64,000 nt of DNA from Pseudomonas sp. R5-89-07 (GCF_003851685.1 NZ_CP027727.1:2914001-2978000), one strand, 5' to 3'. Shown: positions 9,683 to 18,913, counted from the stretch's first letter. Notes: generated from the letters alone by a model not told the origin. Program-made: numbers and translations.

Positions 9683-10492
9683 ATGCCCGACCTCGCCCCA
9701 GACGATGACTGCCTTACGACCCAAGCCACCCGCGAGCTGGTCCTGAGCCATCACCTGTGCTGGCGTCATCGCGATCTGGACGGGGTGATGGCCTACTACC
9801 ATCCCGAGATCCAGTACCACGATTTCTTCCAGAACCGCGTGGTGGTTTACGCTGAACTGCGTGAATACCTGCAAGCCAGCATGCCACGCGGGGCTGACGA
9901 GGCCATTGAGCACACCGACCGCATTCGTGCCGACGGTGATACGGCTTTTATCCAGTACCGCATTACGTTGCGGGGCGGGCAGGGGTTGGTTTCGTTTCGC
10001 ACCAGTGAGGCCATCACCGTGCGTGATGGGCTGATCTGGCGCGTCAACGAATACGCCTCGCTGGTGCACGAGCAGCCCACCCGGGCCTTGCGCCCCACGG
10101 TCAGCCGCCTGGGGCTTTCGCCTCAGCAGCTGGGCCATATGGCTAACGATCTGCAGCAGTATTTCCAGGCGCAGCAACCCTACCTGGATCCGGAACTGGA
10201 CCTTCAGCGAGTCGCCACCGAATGTGGCTACAGCCGCAATCAGATCTCCTACCTGCTCAACCAGGTGCTGGGGCAGAGCTTCTACCGTTACGTCAACGAG
10301 GCCCGGCTGCGGCACTTGCTGGCGGCACTGGAGCAGGCGGCGCAACCGATCAAGGTCGACGACCTGGCCTTTGCCGCTGGCTTCAATTCGCTGTCGGCGT
10401 TCTATAGCGCCTTTCGCCAGCATACCGGCCAATCGCCCAAGGCCTACGTCAAACTGATTTCTCTGCGTGCACGCGCGCAAGACAGTCAATAA
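9683..10492 (+). CDS. AraC-family regulator with an N-terminal SnoaL/NTF2-like domain
   Basis: From ATG 9683 the product is 269 aa. Residues about 15-125 look like a SnoaL/NTF2 cone fold (TRELVLSHHLCWRHRDLDGVM, YYHPEIQYHDFF, FRTSEAITVRDGLIWRVNEY). The last 100 residues are an AraC HTH pair (LQRVATECGYSRNQISYLLN and VDDLAFAAGFNSLSAFYSAFRQ, ending PKAYVK). The frame is open to 9566, but the upstream part lacks domain character. It ends 49 bases before a FAD amine oxidase gene and probably regulates it. Using a SnoaL fold as the sensor is unusual, since most AraC proteins use a cupin. Confidence 0.82.
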   Translation: MPDLAPDDDCLTTQATRELVLSHHLCWRHRDLDGVMAYYHPEIQYHDFFQNRVVVYAELREYLQASMPRGADEAIEHTDRIRADGDTAFIQYRITLRGGQGLVSFRTSEAITVRDGLIWRVNEYASLVHEQPTRALRPTVSRLGLSPQQLGHMANDLQQYFQAQQPYLDPELDLQRVATECGYSRNQISYLLNQVLGQSFYRYVNEARLRHLLAALEQAAQPIKVDDLAFAAGFNSLSAFYSAFRQHTGQSPKAYVKLISLRARAQDSQ

Positions 10493-10541
10493 GGCCGCGC
10501 TCTAGGATCGACCCTATCGAAACGAGGTAGGGGAACAGGGC

Positions 10542-11948
10542 ATGCAGGCCTGGCGCACGATCAGCTTATGGATGGACCAACTCGACGACCCGTTGCAGGC
10601 GCGGCCGTGCCTGGAGCATGACCTGGATGTAGACGTGGCCATCATCGGCGCCGGCTACACCGGCCTGTGGACCGCGTATTACCTCAAGCGCCAGGCACCG
10701 CAGTTGAAGATCGCAATCATCGAGGCGCAAACCGCCGGTTTTGGGGCGTCCGGTCGCAACGGCGGCTGGCTGATGGGCAACCTGCTCGGTGAAGACCGGC
10801 TGCTGGCAGGGCTCACACCCCCACAGCGTCGCGCTTCGTTCGACCTGCTGCACGGCATTCCCGATGAAGTAGCCCAGGTGCTGGCCCGCGAAGGCATCGA
10901 TTGTGACTATCGCAAAGGCGGGGCGCTGTATTGTGCGGCGCGCTACCCGGAGCAGGAGGGCAACCTGCGCCGTTACCTCGACAAACTCTACGCCCAGGGC
11001 CTCACCGAAGCCGACTACCGCTGGCTGAGCCCTCAGCAATTGGCCGAACAGATCCGCATCGCCAAACCTTACGGAGGTATCCATGCACCTCATGTGGCGA
11101 CCATCCACCCGGCCAAACTGGTGCGCGGCCTGGCGCGAGTGGTAGAGAGCCTGGGCGTGAGCCTTTACGAAAACAGCCCGGTGACCCATTGGCAATCCGG
11201 CGCCGTGCGCACCGCCAAGGCCAGTGTGCGTGCCGCCTGGGTGGTGCCGGCTGTCGAGGGTTACGCCACGACCTTGCCGCCACTGGGCCGCTACCAACTG
11301 CCGGTGCAAAGCTTGATGGTCGCCACCGAACCGTTGCCCGCCAGTGCCTGGGATGACATCGGCCTGAGACACGGCCAGGCGTTTGGTGAGAGCAGCCGGC
11401 AGGTCACTTACGGTCAGCGCACGCTGGACAATCGCTTGGTGTTCGGCGCACGTGGTGGTTATCAGTTCGCTGGCAAGCTGCGCCATGACTTTGACTTGAC
11501 CGACAGTGAAGTAGAGCTGCGTCGTTACCTGTTCGGCGAACTTTTCCCACAGTTCAAGAAGGTACGAATTACCCATTCGTGGGGCGGCAACCTCGGCATG
11601 TCACGCCACTTCCGCCCGCACATGCTCTGCGATCACGCGACCGGTATCGCGTTGTCTGGCGGGTATGGCGGGGAGGGCGTCGGTGCCACCAACCTGGGGG
11701 GGCGCAGCTTGGCCGACCTGATCCTGGGCCTCGACACGCCACTGACCCACCAGCCCTGGGTAATTCGCGAACATGGGCTCAAGGCGCTGAAAGCCTGGGA
11801 GCCTGAGCCGTGCCGCTGGCTGGGCTACAACGCGATCATCCGCAGTTTCGTGCATGAAGACCAGGTGTTGGCCAACCCCAATACCGCACCCTGGCGCCGC
11901 AAGCTGGCGACCGGGGTGGCGGGTTTCATGGAAGGTTTCATGCACTGA
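10542..11948 (+). CDS. FAD-dependent amine oxidoreductase (DAO family, PuuB-like)
   Basis: A 468-aa DadA/glycine-oxidase-fold enzyme. The FAD-binding GxGxxG motif is in VAIIGAGYTGLWTAYYL (about residues 29-45), followed by GFGASGRNGGW, typical of gamma-glutamylputrescine oxidase and related secondary-amine oxidases. Near the C-terminus are the conserved SWGGNLGMSRHF and GYGGEGVGATNLGGR, which complete the FAD site. A polyamine-binding protein gene 115 bases downstream supports a role in polyamine or related amine catabolism. The start follows a GAGGTAGGGG sequence. The exact substrate is not determined. Confidence 0.85.
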   Translation: MQAWRTISLWMDQLDDPLQARPCLEHDLDVDVAIIGAGYTGLWTAYYLKRQAPQLKIAIIEAQTAGFGASGRNGGWLMGNLLGEDRLLAGLTPPQRRASFDLLHGIPDEVAQVLAREGIDCDYRKGGALYCAARYPEQEGNLRRYLDKLYAQGLTEADYRWLSPQQLAEQIRIAKPYGGIHAPHVATIHPAKLVRGLARVVESLGVSLYENSPVTHWQSGAVRTAKASVRAAWVVPAVEGYATTLPPLGRYQLPVQSLMVATEPLPASAWDDIGLRHGQAFGESSRQVTYGQRTLDNRLVFGARGGYQFAGKLRHDFDLTDSEVELRRYLFGELFPQFKKVRITHSWGGNLGMSRHFRPHMLCDHATGIALSGGYGGEGVGATNLGGRSLADLILGLDTPLTHQPWVIREHGLKALKAWEPEPCRWLGYNAIIRSFVHEDQVLANPNTAPWRRKLATGVAGFMEGFMH

Positions 11949-12063
11949 GCCGTTTCACTCACATGGGGATAACCATGAGCATTACGCACTATTGATTCTG
12001 TAACGCTTTGATCCTTGATCGCCTGCCATAAAAACAGCCCTAAAACCGCCAGGAAATCGAACC

Positions 12064-13143
12064 ATGAAAGCCATTGCCCTGTTGCCCTTGATATTGGTGG
12101 CCTCCGTCAGCCAGGCCGCTGAGACGGTAAAGCTCTACAACTGGTCGGATTACATCGCGCCGGACACCACCCAAAACTTCCAGAAAGAAACCGGCATCGG
12201 TTTCACCTACGACGTCTACGACAGCAACGAAACCCTGGATGGCAAGTTGATGACCGGTAAATCCGGCTATGATGTGGTGTTCCCGTCCAACCACTTCATG
12301 GCGCGGCAGATTCAGGGCGGGGCGCTCAAGCCGCTCGACAAGCGCCAACTGCCCAACTGGAAGAACCTCAACCCGGTACTGCTCAAGGCTCTGGAAAACA
12401 ACGACCCGGGCAACGCCCACGGTTTCCCTTACCTGTGGGGCAGCACCGGCATCGGCTACAACATCGACAAGGTCAAGGCCGTTTTAGGCGACAACGCCCC
12501 GGTGGATTCCTGGGACCTGGTCTTCAAGCCGGAAAACATGGCCAAGCTGCAAAAGTGCGGGGTGGCGATCCTCGACAATGGTCCGGAGTTGCTGCCGGCG
12601 GCGTTGAACTACCTGGGCTTGCCCCACCACAGTCAAAAGGCCGAGGACTACAAAAAGGCCGAAGACCTGCTGATGAAAGTGCGGCCTTACGTGGCCTATT
12701 TCCACTCATCGAAATACACCGCCGACCTGGCCAACGGCGATATCTGTGTGGCCGTCGGTTTCTCTGGCGACATCCTGCAGGCTGAAAGCCGCGCCAAGGA
12801 AGCCAGGAACGGCGTGAACATCGGCTACAACATTCCCAAGGAAGGCGCGGCGATCTGGTTCGATATGGTCGCCATGCCCGCCGATGCGCCGAATGAACAG
12901 GCCGGCTACGCGTTCATGAACTACCTGCTGCGCCCAGAGGTGATGGCCAACATCACCAATTACGTGCATTACGCCAATGGCAACCAGGCAGCCGACAGCC
13001 TGGTGGACCCGCAGATCAAGGCGGACACCAAGGTCTACCCCAGCCCGGAAATGATGGGCAAGTTGTTTGCGCTGCAAGCCATGCCTTTGAATATCGACCG
13101 GATTCGCACACGAGTCTGGAATAGCATCCGCACCGGGCGCTAG
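12064..13143 (+). CDS. Polyamine ABC transporter substrate-binding protein (PotF/SpuD-like)
   Basis: A 359-aa periplasmic protein with a Sec signal peptide (MKAIALLPLILVASVSQAAE). The mature start VKLYNWSDYI and the motifs YDVYDSNETLDGKLM, GYDVVFPSNHFM and GVAILDNGPELLPAALNYLG are characteristic of PotF/SpuD/SpuE binding proteins for putrescine or spermidine. No permease or ATPase genes are adjacent, so it must use a transporter encoded elsewhere or act as an accessory binding protein. It follows the FAD amine oxidase and ends 24 bases before the convergent LuxR gene. Confidence 0.9.
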   Translation: MKAIALLPLILVASVSQAAETVKLYNWSDYIAPDTTQNFQKETGIGFTYDVYDSNETLDGKLMTGKSGYDVVFPSNHFMARQIQGGALKPLDKRQLPNWKNLNPVLLKALENNDPGNAHGFPYLWGSTGIGYNIDKVKAVLGDNAPVDSWDLVFKPENMAKLQKCGVAILDNGPELLPAALNYLGLPHHSQKAEDYKKAEDLLMKVRPYVAYFHSSKYTADLANGDICVAVGFSGDILQAESRAKEARNGVNIGYNIPKEGAAIWFDMVAMPADAPNEQAGYAFMNYLLRPEVMANITNYVHYANGNQAADSLVDPQIKADTKVYPSPEMMGKLFALQAMPLNIDRIRTRVWNSIRTGR

Positions 13144-13167
13144 GCGCAACGCAACACCCAGGTGAAG

Positions 13168-13953
13168 TCAGGGATTGTCCAGGTCATGTCCCAGTGACTG
13201 GATAAACAACGAAAACAGCTCGGGCTGTGACGAGATATCCAGCTTCGCGTAGAGATGTCGCCGGTGCACCTTCACGGTGTCCGGCGATATCTTCAGGCGT
13301 TCGGCCATGGCCTTGGAAGAGAACCCGCGCAGCACCAGGCGGGCGACTTCCAGCTCGCGCTCCGAGAGCACACCGCTGCCGAAGTGGCTCAACGCATCGC
13401 GGATCTGGCTGTCCATGGCCGGCGCGCGCTGGGTGCTTTGCTGCCAATGTTGCTGCATCAACGGCAGCACCCAGGCCGCGAGCGTGGTCATCAGCCCGGT
13501 TTGTTCAAAACTGAATCGCCGCTGCATCCCCAGCGACAGCGATAACGTCCCCGCGCCGGGCAATTGCAGGATGAATTGCACCTCATCTTCCAACACGTTG
13601 TCGTGGAAGTAATTGAGAAAGTATTCACTCTGGCGAAAATGGTCCGGCGCTACTTCTTCCAGGCGATACACGCCGCTGGCATAGCCCTCGCGACAGGCCT
13701 GGAAAAACGGGTCGAGCAGATACAAACCGTTGAGGTAGACCAGCATCGACGCCGGTTTGCTGCTGGGTTGGGCGTCGTATTCTTCCAGGGCCTGGGGCGG
13801 ACCCTCGAGGGGATAGAAAATCGCCAGGGCGTTATCGAACGGCAGCCACTGATGCAGCAACAGCACCAATTGTTTCCAGAAGCGCTCGGTGCCCAGTTGT
13901 GCGACGGTGCGGCCCAGGCCGGCGTGCAGGCCGACCTCGTTGAACAGGCTCAT
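13168..13953 (-). CDS. LuxR-family transcriptional regulator
   Basis: The C-terminal 65 residues form a FixJ/NarL-type HTH (LSERELEVARLVLRGFSSK, LKISPDTVKVHRRHLYAKL). The roughly 190-residue N-terminal part is an unassigned sensor region and lacks the residues expected of an acyl-homoserine-lactone pocket as far as I can judge. I prefer ATG 13953 (261 aa), preceded by GGAGC, over an upstream TTG at 13986. The gene is divergent from the APC permease/aminopeptidase pair and is the likely regulator of that operon. Confidence 0.85.
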   Translation of the reverse strand: MSLFNEVGLHAGLGRTVAQLGTERFWKQLVLLLHQWLPFDNALAIFYPLEGPPQALEEYDAQPSSKPASMLVYLNGLYLLDPFFQACREGYASGVYRLEEVAPDHFRQSEYFLNYFHDNVLEDEVQFILQLPGAGTLSLSLGMQRRFSFEQTGLMTTLAAWVLPLMQQHWQQSTQRAPAMDSQIRDALSHFGSGVLSERELEVARLVLRGFSSKAMAERLKISPDTVKVHRRHLYAKLDISSQPELFSLFIQSLGHDLDNP

Positions 13954-14152
13954 CAATAGCGCTCCGACCTTCAAAAGATCGGCCAAGCCTTCGGCTTTTG
14001 GCGGCCACCGTCAAGGGGAGTACGCCAATAGGGGAATTGGCCGGCAACCGGGTAGCGTTTACTGTCCGGTCATCCAGCGGGAAGCATATCCCGCCCACCG
14101 CCCGACTTTTCGTTTCTGCCTCCTACCAAAAACAACGACAGAGGATAACGAT

Positions 14153-15517
14153 ATGAGTGCTTCCCCCGCCCCAGATGGCGTGCTCAAGCCCACCCTGAGC
14201 GTCTTCGATGTAGTCGCCATTACCGTCTCGGCGGTCACTCCGGCCAGTTCCGTATTCGTGATTGCCCCGTTTGCCATCCAGCAGGCTGGCAGCGGGGTAT
14301 TCCTGGCGTTCGTGATGGCCGCGTTGCTCGCGTTGATGTTCGCCTTTTGTTACGCCGAACTTGGCCGCGCCCACAACAGCGCCGGCGGCGAGTACGTATA
14401 CGCCAAGCGGGTGTTCGGTGGCATGGCCGGTTATGCAACTTTTTTGACGGTGCTGGTGATGTTGCTGTTTATCCCGCCGGTGCTGGCGACCGGCGCGGCG
14501 ACCTACCTGAACAACGCCCTGGGCACGCGGTTCGACTCGCAAACGGTCGCCCTGGTTATCGTGGTTTGCAGTTACGCCCTGGGCATCCTCAATATCAAGC
14601 TCAATGCCTGGATCACCGGCACCTACCTGCTGTTGGAAGTCGCCGCCTTGCTGGTGATCGTATTTATCGGCTTCGGCAACCCGGTACAGCCGGCCAGCGT
14701 GCTGTTCCAGCCGCAAATCGTCGAAAACGGCGTGTTGCACTTGGCGCCCTGGGCCTTGGTGATCGGCGCAGTCGGCATCGGCCTGTTCTCGTTCAATGGT
14801 TACGGGCCCGCGGTGCTCCTGGCCGAAGACATGAAGTGCGGCGGCAAAGGCGTGCACAAGGCAGTGTTGTGGTCCCTGGGACTGGTGGTCGTCATCGAAT
14901 TGGTACCGATCACCGCGCTGTTGATTGGCGCGCCGTCCTTGAGCGCGATGATCAGCAGTCCCGACCCCATCGGCTACCTGCTGACCAGCCACGGCAATGA
15001 AACCCTGTCGCGCCTGGTCAGCGCCGGGATCTTCCTGTCGGTGTTCAACGCCATTGTCGCCATCGTCATCCAGATCGGCCGCGTGGTGTTCAGCAGTGGC
15101 CGTGATGCGCTGTGGACGCCGGGCATCAACCAGTTATTCACGCGTATTCACCCGCGCTGGGATTCACCGTGGCTGGCGACGTTGTTCCTGGCGGTGCCTT
15201 CGGCGTTGCTGAGCTTCAGCTCGAACCTGGCGGACCTGACCTCGTTCAGCGTATTGCTGATCATGCTGGTCTACCTGGTGGTGGCCTTGAGCGCATTGAT
15301 GAGCCGGATTGTGCTGCGCGACCGTGAGCATCCCTACCGCATGCCGTTGTGGCCGTTGCCGGCGCTGCTGGCCGTGCTGGGCGCGGGTTATCTGCTGGTG
15401 ACGCTGATGCTTGCGGCATCGGGACGCGACATCATGATTATCATCGGCTTGCTGGCCCTGTCGGTGATTTTGTATTCCATTAGTGGCCGGTTGAGTCCGG
15501 TCTTTCAGAAACTGTAA
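14153..15517 (+). CDS. APC-family amino acid/amine permease
   Basis: A 454-aa inner membrane transporter with about 12 hydrophobic segments. The first carries the APC signature region (VFDVVAITVSAVTPASSVFVIAPF), with GGEYVYAKRVFGG in the second/third helices. ATG 14153 follows GAGGAT; the frame is open upstream but that part is non-hydrophobic spacer. The aminopeptidase gene starts 9 bases after the stop, so the two form an operon: uptake of an amino acid, amide or peptide-derived compound followed by hydrolysis. The divergent LuxR gene is the likely controller. Confidence 0.88.
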   Translation: MSASPAPDGVLKPTLSVFDVVAITVSAVTPASSVFVIAPFAIQQAGSGVFLAFVMAALLALMFAFCYAELGRAHNSAGGEYVYAKRVFGGMAGYATFLTVLVMLLFIPPVLATGAATYLNNALGTRFDSQTVALVIVVCSYALGILNIKLNAWITGTYLLLEVAALLVIVFIGFGNPVQPASVLFQPQIVENGVLHLAPWALVIGAVGIGLFSFNGYGPAVLLAEDMKCGGKGVHKAVLWSLGLVVVIELVPITALLIGAPSLSAMISSPDPIGYLLTSHGNETLSRLVSAGIFLSVFNAIVAIVIQIGRVVFSSGRDALWTPGINQLFTRIHPRWDSPWLATLFLAVPSALLSFSSNLADLTSFSVLLIMLVYLVVALSALMSRIVLRDREHPYRMPLWPLPALLAVLGAGYLLVTLMLAASGRDIMIIIGLLALSVILYSISGRLSPVFQKL

Positions 15518-15526
15518 GGAGTGGTT

Positions 15527-16630
15527 ATGCGCGCACGTCAATTGGGCATTACGTTGGGGCTGGGCACGCCTGGCGAATGGAATGCAATCACCGATGTTCC
15601 GGGCGTGCGCGTCGGCCACGCGACGCTTAACGCCAACGTCGGCGGCAAGCAGGTGCGCACCGGCGTCAGCGTGATCCAGCCGCGCCCTGGTGAAGCACGC
15701 CATCAACCCTGTTTTGCCGGGTACCACGTGCTTAACGGCAATGGCGACGCCACCGGCCTTGAGTGGATTCGCGAAGCGGGGCTGTTGACCACACCGATGG
15801 CTATCACCAACACCCACAGCATCGGCATTGTGCGTGACAGCTTGATCGCCCTGGAGCGTGAGCGCCTGGCGGACCCGGCGGTGTATTGGTGCATGCCGGT
15901 GGTGATGGAAACCTATGACGGCCTGCTCAACGATATCTGGGGCCAGCATGTGCAACCCGAGCATGTGCGCGAAGCGCTGGACAAGGCCGAGTCAGGCCCG
16001 GTGCAGGAGGGCGCGGTGGGTGGCGGCACCGGGATGATCTGCCATGAGTTCAAGGGCGGCATCGGCACGGCGTCGCGGCTGTTGCCGGCGGAGCAGGGCG
16101 GCTGGACCGTCGGCGTGCTGGTGCAGGCCAACCATGGCAAACGCCAGGAACTGCGCGTCGATGGCTACCCGGTCGGCCGCCACCTGATGCAGATCGCTTC
16201 GCCGTTTGCCGACCGCGGCACACCGGGCATGGGCTCCATCGTGGTGATTATCGCCACGGATGCACCGCTGTTGCCTCATCAATGCCAGCGCCTGGCGCAG
16301 CGCGCGTCCATCGGTATCGCGCGCACCGGCGGCGGCACCGAGGATTCCAGCGGCGACCTGTTCCTGGCCTTCGCCACCGGTAACCACGCCTTGCCGCCTG
16401 CCGATTACGGGCGCAAGGACCTGGCGCTCAGCACGGCATTGCACATGGTCAATAACGACCATATCTCGCCGCTGTTCAGCGCCGCGGCCGAGGCGGTGGA
16501 GGAGGCGATCATCAATGCCCTGCTGGCTGGCGAAGACATGACCACCCAGGACGGCGTCGCGGTGCCGGGCCTGGCCGGCGAGACGGTGTTGGACGCGCTG
16601 CACAAGTGTGGCTGGAGTCTGCCCCGGTAA
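15527..16630 (+). CDS. P1-family (DmpA/BapA-type) aminopeptidase
   Basis: A 367-aa N-terminal-nucleophile hydrolase of the DmpA/beta-aminopeptidase family. It starts ITLGLGTPGEWNAITDVPGVRVGH, the family N-terminal signature, and has GAVGGGTGMICHEFKGG in the middle. The conserved self-cleavage/nucleophile region is GGGTEDSSGDLFLAFATGN. Members cleave N-terminal D-Ala, beta-amino acid or L-amino acid residues from peptides, amides or esters after autoproteolysis into two chains. ATG 15527 is preceded by AAGGAG at 15516-15521. It is co-transcribed with the permease. Confidence 0.88.
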   Translation: MRARQLGITLGLGTPGEWNAITDVPGVRVGHATLNANVGGKQVRTGVSVIQPRPGEARHQPCFAGYHVLNGNGDATGLEWIREAGLLTTPMAITNTHSIGIVRDSLIALERERLADPAVYWCMPVVMETYDGLLNDIWGQHVQPEHVREALDKAESGPVQEGAVGGGTGMICHEFKGGIGTASRLLPAEQGGWTVGVLVQANHGKRQELRVDGYPVGRHLMQIASPFADRGTPGMGSIVVIIATDAPLLPHQCQRLAQRASIGIARTGGGTEDSSGDLFLAFATGNHALPPADYGRKDLALSTALHMVNNDHISPLFSAAAEAVEEAIINALLAGEDMTTQDGVAVPGLAGETVLDALHKCGWSLPR

Positions 16631-16719
16631 AAGGGGACAGCATAGTTTAATTGTAAGTAGTGGCTCTTTAATGTTGCCAATGACACCGTGACAATATATT
16701 GGATCCCTTATTCAAGTAG

Positions 16720-16737
16720 GCCGCTCACTAGAGCGGC
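16720..16737 (+). terminator. Intrinsic terminator after the aminopeptidase gene
   Basis: GCCGCTC (16720-16726), loop ACTA, GAGCGGC (16731-16737), then TTTACTTGTATTT. A 7-bp GC stem followed by a T-rich tail fits Rho-independent termination of the permease-aminopeptidase operon and insulation of aprA. Confidence 0.75.
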
Positions 16738-16830
16738 TTTACTTGTATTTAATATTTAAATATCGCTCGGCGCTATTCTGGCGCACAAACACAACAGCCC
16801 CCAACAAACGCTACGCGGGACTTCCCAAAG

Positions 16831-16859
16831 TTGAAATCGGGTCAGCTTTTTGCTACTGA
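16831..16859 (+). promoter_or_regulatory. Candidate sigma-70 promoter for aprA
   Basis: TTGAAA (16831-16836), a 17-base spacer, and TACTGA (16854-16859) with a TG one base before the -10. Transcription from here would give a leader of roughly 130 bases before aprA. Predicted by eye only. Confidence 0.35.
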
Positions 16860-16979
16860 AATATGTGTAGACGAAAGATTTCAAGTTGTGTCAGTTTTCT
16901 TACGCCTTCAAAAGAGGTGAGTGATAGGACTATCCTCGCCCGCGAGGTTCCTATCGAACAAAGACTGATGCACTTGCAA

Positions 16980-16989
16980 ACAAGGAAGT
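16980..16989 (+). promoter_or_regulatory. RsmA/RsmE-type binding site at the aprA ribosome binding site
   Basis: ACAAGGAAGT matches the published RsmA/RsmE recognition consensus (A/U)CANGGANG(U/A) at every position. Its AAGGA is the aprA Shine-Dalgarno sequence, 6 bases before ATG 16996. Binding here would block translation until the Gac/Rsm small RNAs titrate the repressor, as is known for apr genes in fluorescent pseudomonads. Confidence 0.65.
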
Positions 16990-16995
16990 ACGTTT

Positions 16996-18429
16996 ATGTC
17001 AAAAGTAAAAGACAAGGCTATTGTATCTGCCGCGCAAGCCAGCACTGCTTACTCGCAAATCGATAGCTTCAGCCATTTGTATGACCGTGGCGGCAACCTT
17101 ACGGTCAATGGCAAACCGTCCTACAGCGTGGACCAGGCAGCGACCCAGCTGCTGCGGGATGGCGCCGCCTACCGGGACGTTGATGGCAACGGCAAGATCG
17201 ATCTGACCTACACCTTCCTCACCTCGGCTACCCAGAGCACCATGAACAAACATGGCATCTCCGGCTTCAGCCAATTCAACACCCAGCAGAAAGCACAGGC
17301 CGCACTGGCCATGCAATCCTGGTCGGACGTCGCCAACGTAACCTTTACCGAAAAGGCTTCCGGCGGTGACGCACACATGACCTTCGGCAACTACAGCGGC
17401 GGCCAGGACGGCGCGGCGGCGTTTGCTTACCTGCCCGGTACCGGCGCAGGCTACGACGGCACCTCGTGGTACCTCACCAACAGCAGCTACACGCCGAACA
17501 AGACCCCGGACCTGAACAACTATGGCCGGCAGACCCTGACCCACGAAATCGGCCACACCCTGGGCCTGGCTCACCCTGGCGACTACAACGCCGGGAATGG
17601 CAACCCGACCTACAACGACGCGACCTATGGACAGGACACGCGTGGCTATAGTGTCATGAGTTACTGGAGCGAGAGCAACACTGGCCAGAACTTCACCAAA
17701 GGCGGGGTCGAGGCTTACGCGTCGGGGCCGCTGATCGACGACATCGCCGCGATCCAGAAGCTCTACGGTGCCAACTTCAACACCCGCGCCGGTGACACCA
17801 CCTACGGTTTCAACTCCAACACCGGGCGCGATTTCCTCAGCGCCACCTCCAATGCCGACAAGCTGGTGTTCTCGGTATGGGACGGTGGGGGCAACGACAC
17901 CCTGGACTTCTCCGGTTTCACCCAAAACCAGAAGATCAACCTCAATGCGGCCTCGTTCTCCGACGTTGGCGGCCTGGTAGGCAACGTGTCCATCGCCAAG
18001 GGCGTGACGGTCGAGAACGCCTTTGGCGGCTCGGGCAACGACCTGATCATTGGTAACCAGGTTGCCAACCTCATCAAGGGCGGGGCCGGTAACGACCTGA
18101 TCTACGGTGGTGGCGGTGCGGACCAACTGTGGGGCGGCGCCGGCAGCGACACCTTTGTGTTTGGTGCCGTGTCCGATTCCAAGCCAGGGGCGGCGGACAA
18201 GATCTTTGACTTCACCTCAGGTTCGGACAAGATCGATCTGTCCGGCATCACCAAAGGTGCAGGCGTGACCTTCGTCAATGCGTTCACCGGGCATGCCGGA
18301 GATGCGGTGCTGTCCTACGCCTCGGGTACCAACCTGGGGACGTTGGCGGTGGACTTCTCTGGGCACGGCGTGGCGGATTTCCTCGTCACCACCGTTGGCC
18401 AGGCGGCTGCCAGCGACATCGTGGCGTGA
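16996..18429 (+). CDS. aprA: Alkaline zinc metalloprotease, serralysin type (AprA/AprX)
   Basis: A 477-aa secreted protease of the serralysin (M10B) family. The zinc motif [11 protein letters not shown] begins at His183 with catalytic Glu184, and the Met-turn is SVMSYW. Calcium-binding RTX repeats follow ([37 protein letters not shown]). There is no Sec signal; the C-terminal [17 protein letters not shown] is the usual type I secretion signal ending in a hydrophobic tail. It heads the inhibitor-exporter-protease-lipase locus and is exported by AprDEF. In P. fluorescens this heat-stable enzyme is the main milk-spoilage and insect-virulence protease. Confidence 0.97.
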   Translation: MSKVKDKAIVSAAQASTAYSQIDSFSHLYDRGGNLTVNGKPSYSVDQAATQLLRDGAAYRDVDGNGKIDLTYTFLTSATQSTMNKHGISGFSQFNTQQKAQAALAMQSWSDVANVTFTEKASGGDAHMTFGNYSGGQDGAAAFAYLPGTGAGYDGTSWYLTNSSYTPNKTPDLNNYGRQTLTHEIGHTLGLAHPGDYNAGNGNPTYNDATYGQDTRGYSVMSYWSESNTGQNFTKGGVEAYASGPLIDDIAAIQKLYGANFNTRAGDTTYGFNSNTGRDFLSATSNADKLVFSVWDGGGNDTLDFSGFTQNQKINLNAASFSDVGGLVGNVSIAKGVTVENAFGGSGNDLIIGNQVANLIKGGAGNDLIYGGGGADQLWGGAGSDTFVFGAVSDSKPGAADKIFDFTSGSDKIDLSGITKGAGVTFVNAFTGHAGDAVLSYASGTNLGTLAVDFSGHGVADFLVTTVGQAAASDIVA

Positions 18430-18436
18430 TGTAACG

Positions 18437-18456
18437 CGCGGCGCTTCGGCGCCGCG
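18437..18456 (+). terminator. Strong UUCG-loop hairpin between aprA and inh
   Basis: CGCGGCGC, loop TTCG, GCGCCGCG gives a perfect 8-bp GC-only stem with an extra-stable tetraloop, 8 bases after the aprA stop. No U-run follows, so it more likely protects the aprA mRNA 3' end or lowers read-through than ends all transcription. Confidence 0.6.
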
Positions 18457-18475
18457 TTCCAGGCTGGAGCCAAAG

Positions 18476-18829
18476 ATGCAGCGTTTCAAATGGTTCACCT
18501 TATTGATCGTGTCGGCAGGAGCCCATGCAATGGCGAGCAGTCTTGTTTTACCCACCACCGCGCAGTTGGCGGGGCATTGGCAGTTGCACCAGGGGGAGCA
18601 GGTGTGTGCGCTGGACCTGCTGGAGCAGGCCAATAGCCTGGGGGGCGATGTGGCGTGTGTCGCGCAATGGCTGGGGGACGACCCCCTGAGCTGGTCGCCG
18701 ACGCCAGACGGGATCTGGCTGATGAATGCCGAAGGCAGCGGGATTACGCATCTGAATCGTCAGAAGGAGGGCGAATATCAGGCGCGGACTAAATCGGGTG
18801 CCCTAGTTGTGTTGCAACGCATGCCTTAG
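18476..18829 (+). CDS. inh: Periplasmic inhibitor of alkaline protease (AprI/Inh)
   Basis: A 117-aa protein with a Sec signal peptide (MQRFKWFTLLIVSAGAHAMA). The mature part has the Inh features: AGHWQL, two cysteines (VCALDL and DVACVAQWL) that form the conserved disulfide, and GIWLMNAEGSGITHL. Inh/AprI blocks the serralysin active site through its N-terminal residues and protects the periplasm. It lies 46 bases after aprA, behind the strong hairpin, consistent with lower expression than the protease. Confidence 0.92.
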   Translation: MQRFKWFTLLIVSAGAHAMASSLVLPTTAQLAGHWQLHQGEQVCALDLLEQANSLGGDVACVAQWLGDDPLSWSPTPDGIWLMNAEGSGITHLNRQKEGEYQARTKSGALVVLQRMP

Positions 18830-18836
18830 TTCCGGC

Positions 18837-18848
18837 TATAAGCTTATA
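18837..18848. repeat. Perfect 12-bp palindrome before aprD
   Basis: TATAAGCTTATA lies between inh and aprD, followed by TTAATTTTTTAG. It could be a weak terminator or an operator. No factor is assigned. Confidence 0.3.
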
Positions 18849-18913
18849 ACTTAATTTTTTAGTTGGCCGCTCCTTATTCAGGGGGTAGGGCGACTATTGC
18901 GCGCAAACTGGGT

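Larger units (their letters stand above)
16631..16995 (+). other. aprA upstream region
   Basis: 365 bp without a convincing gene. It is AT-richer than its surroundings and contains the terminator at 16720-16737, a candidate extended -10 promoter at 16831-16859, and the RsmA/RsmE-like site at the aprA ribosome binding site. No further structure was recognised. Confidence 0.6.

Noticed and set aside
18836..18860. TATAAGCTTATA as a terminator of the inh gene
   Set aside because: It is AT-only except for the centre, giving a weak stem; listed as a palindrome of unknown role instead.
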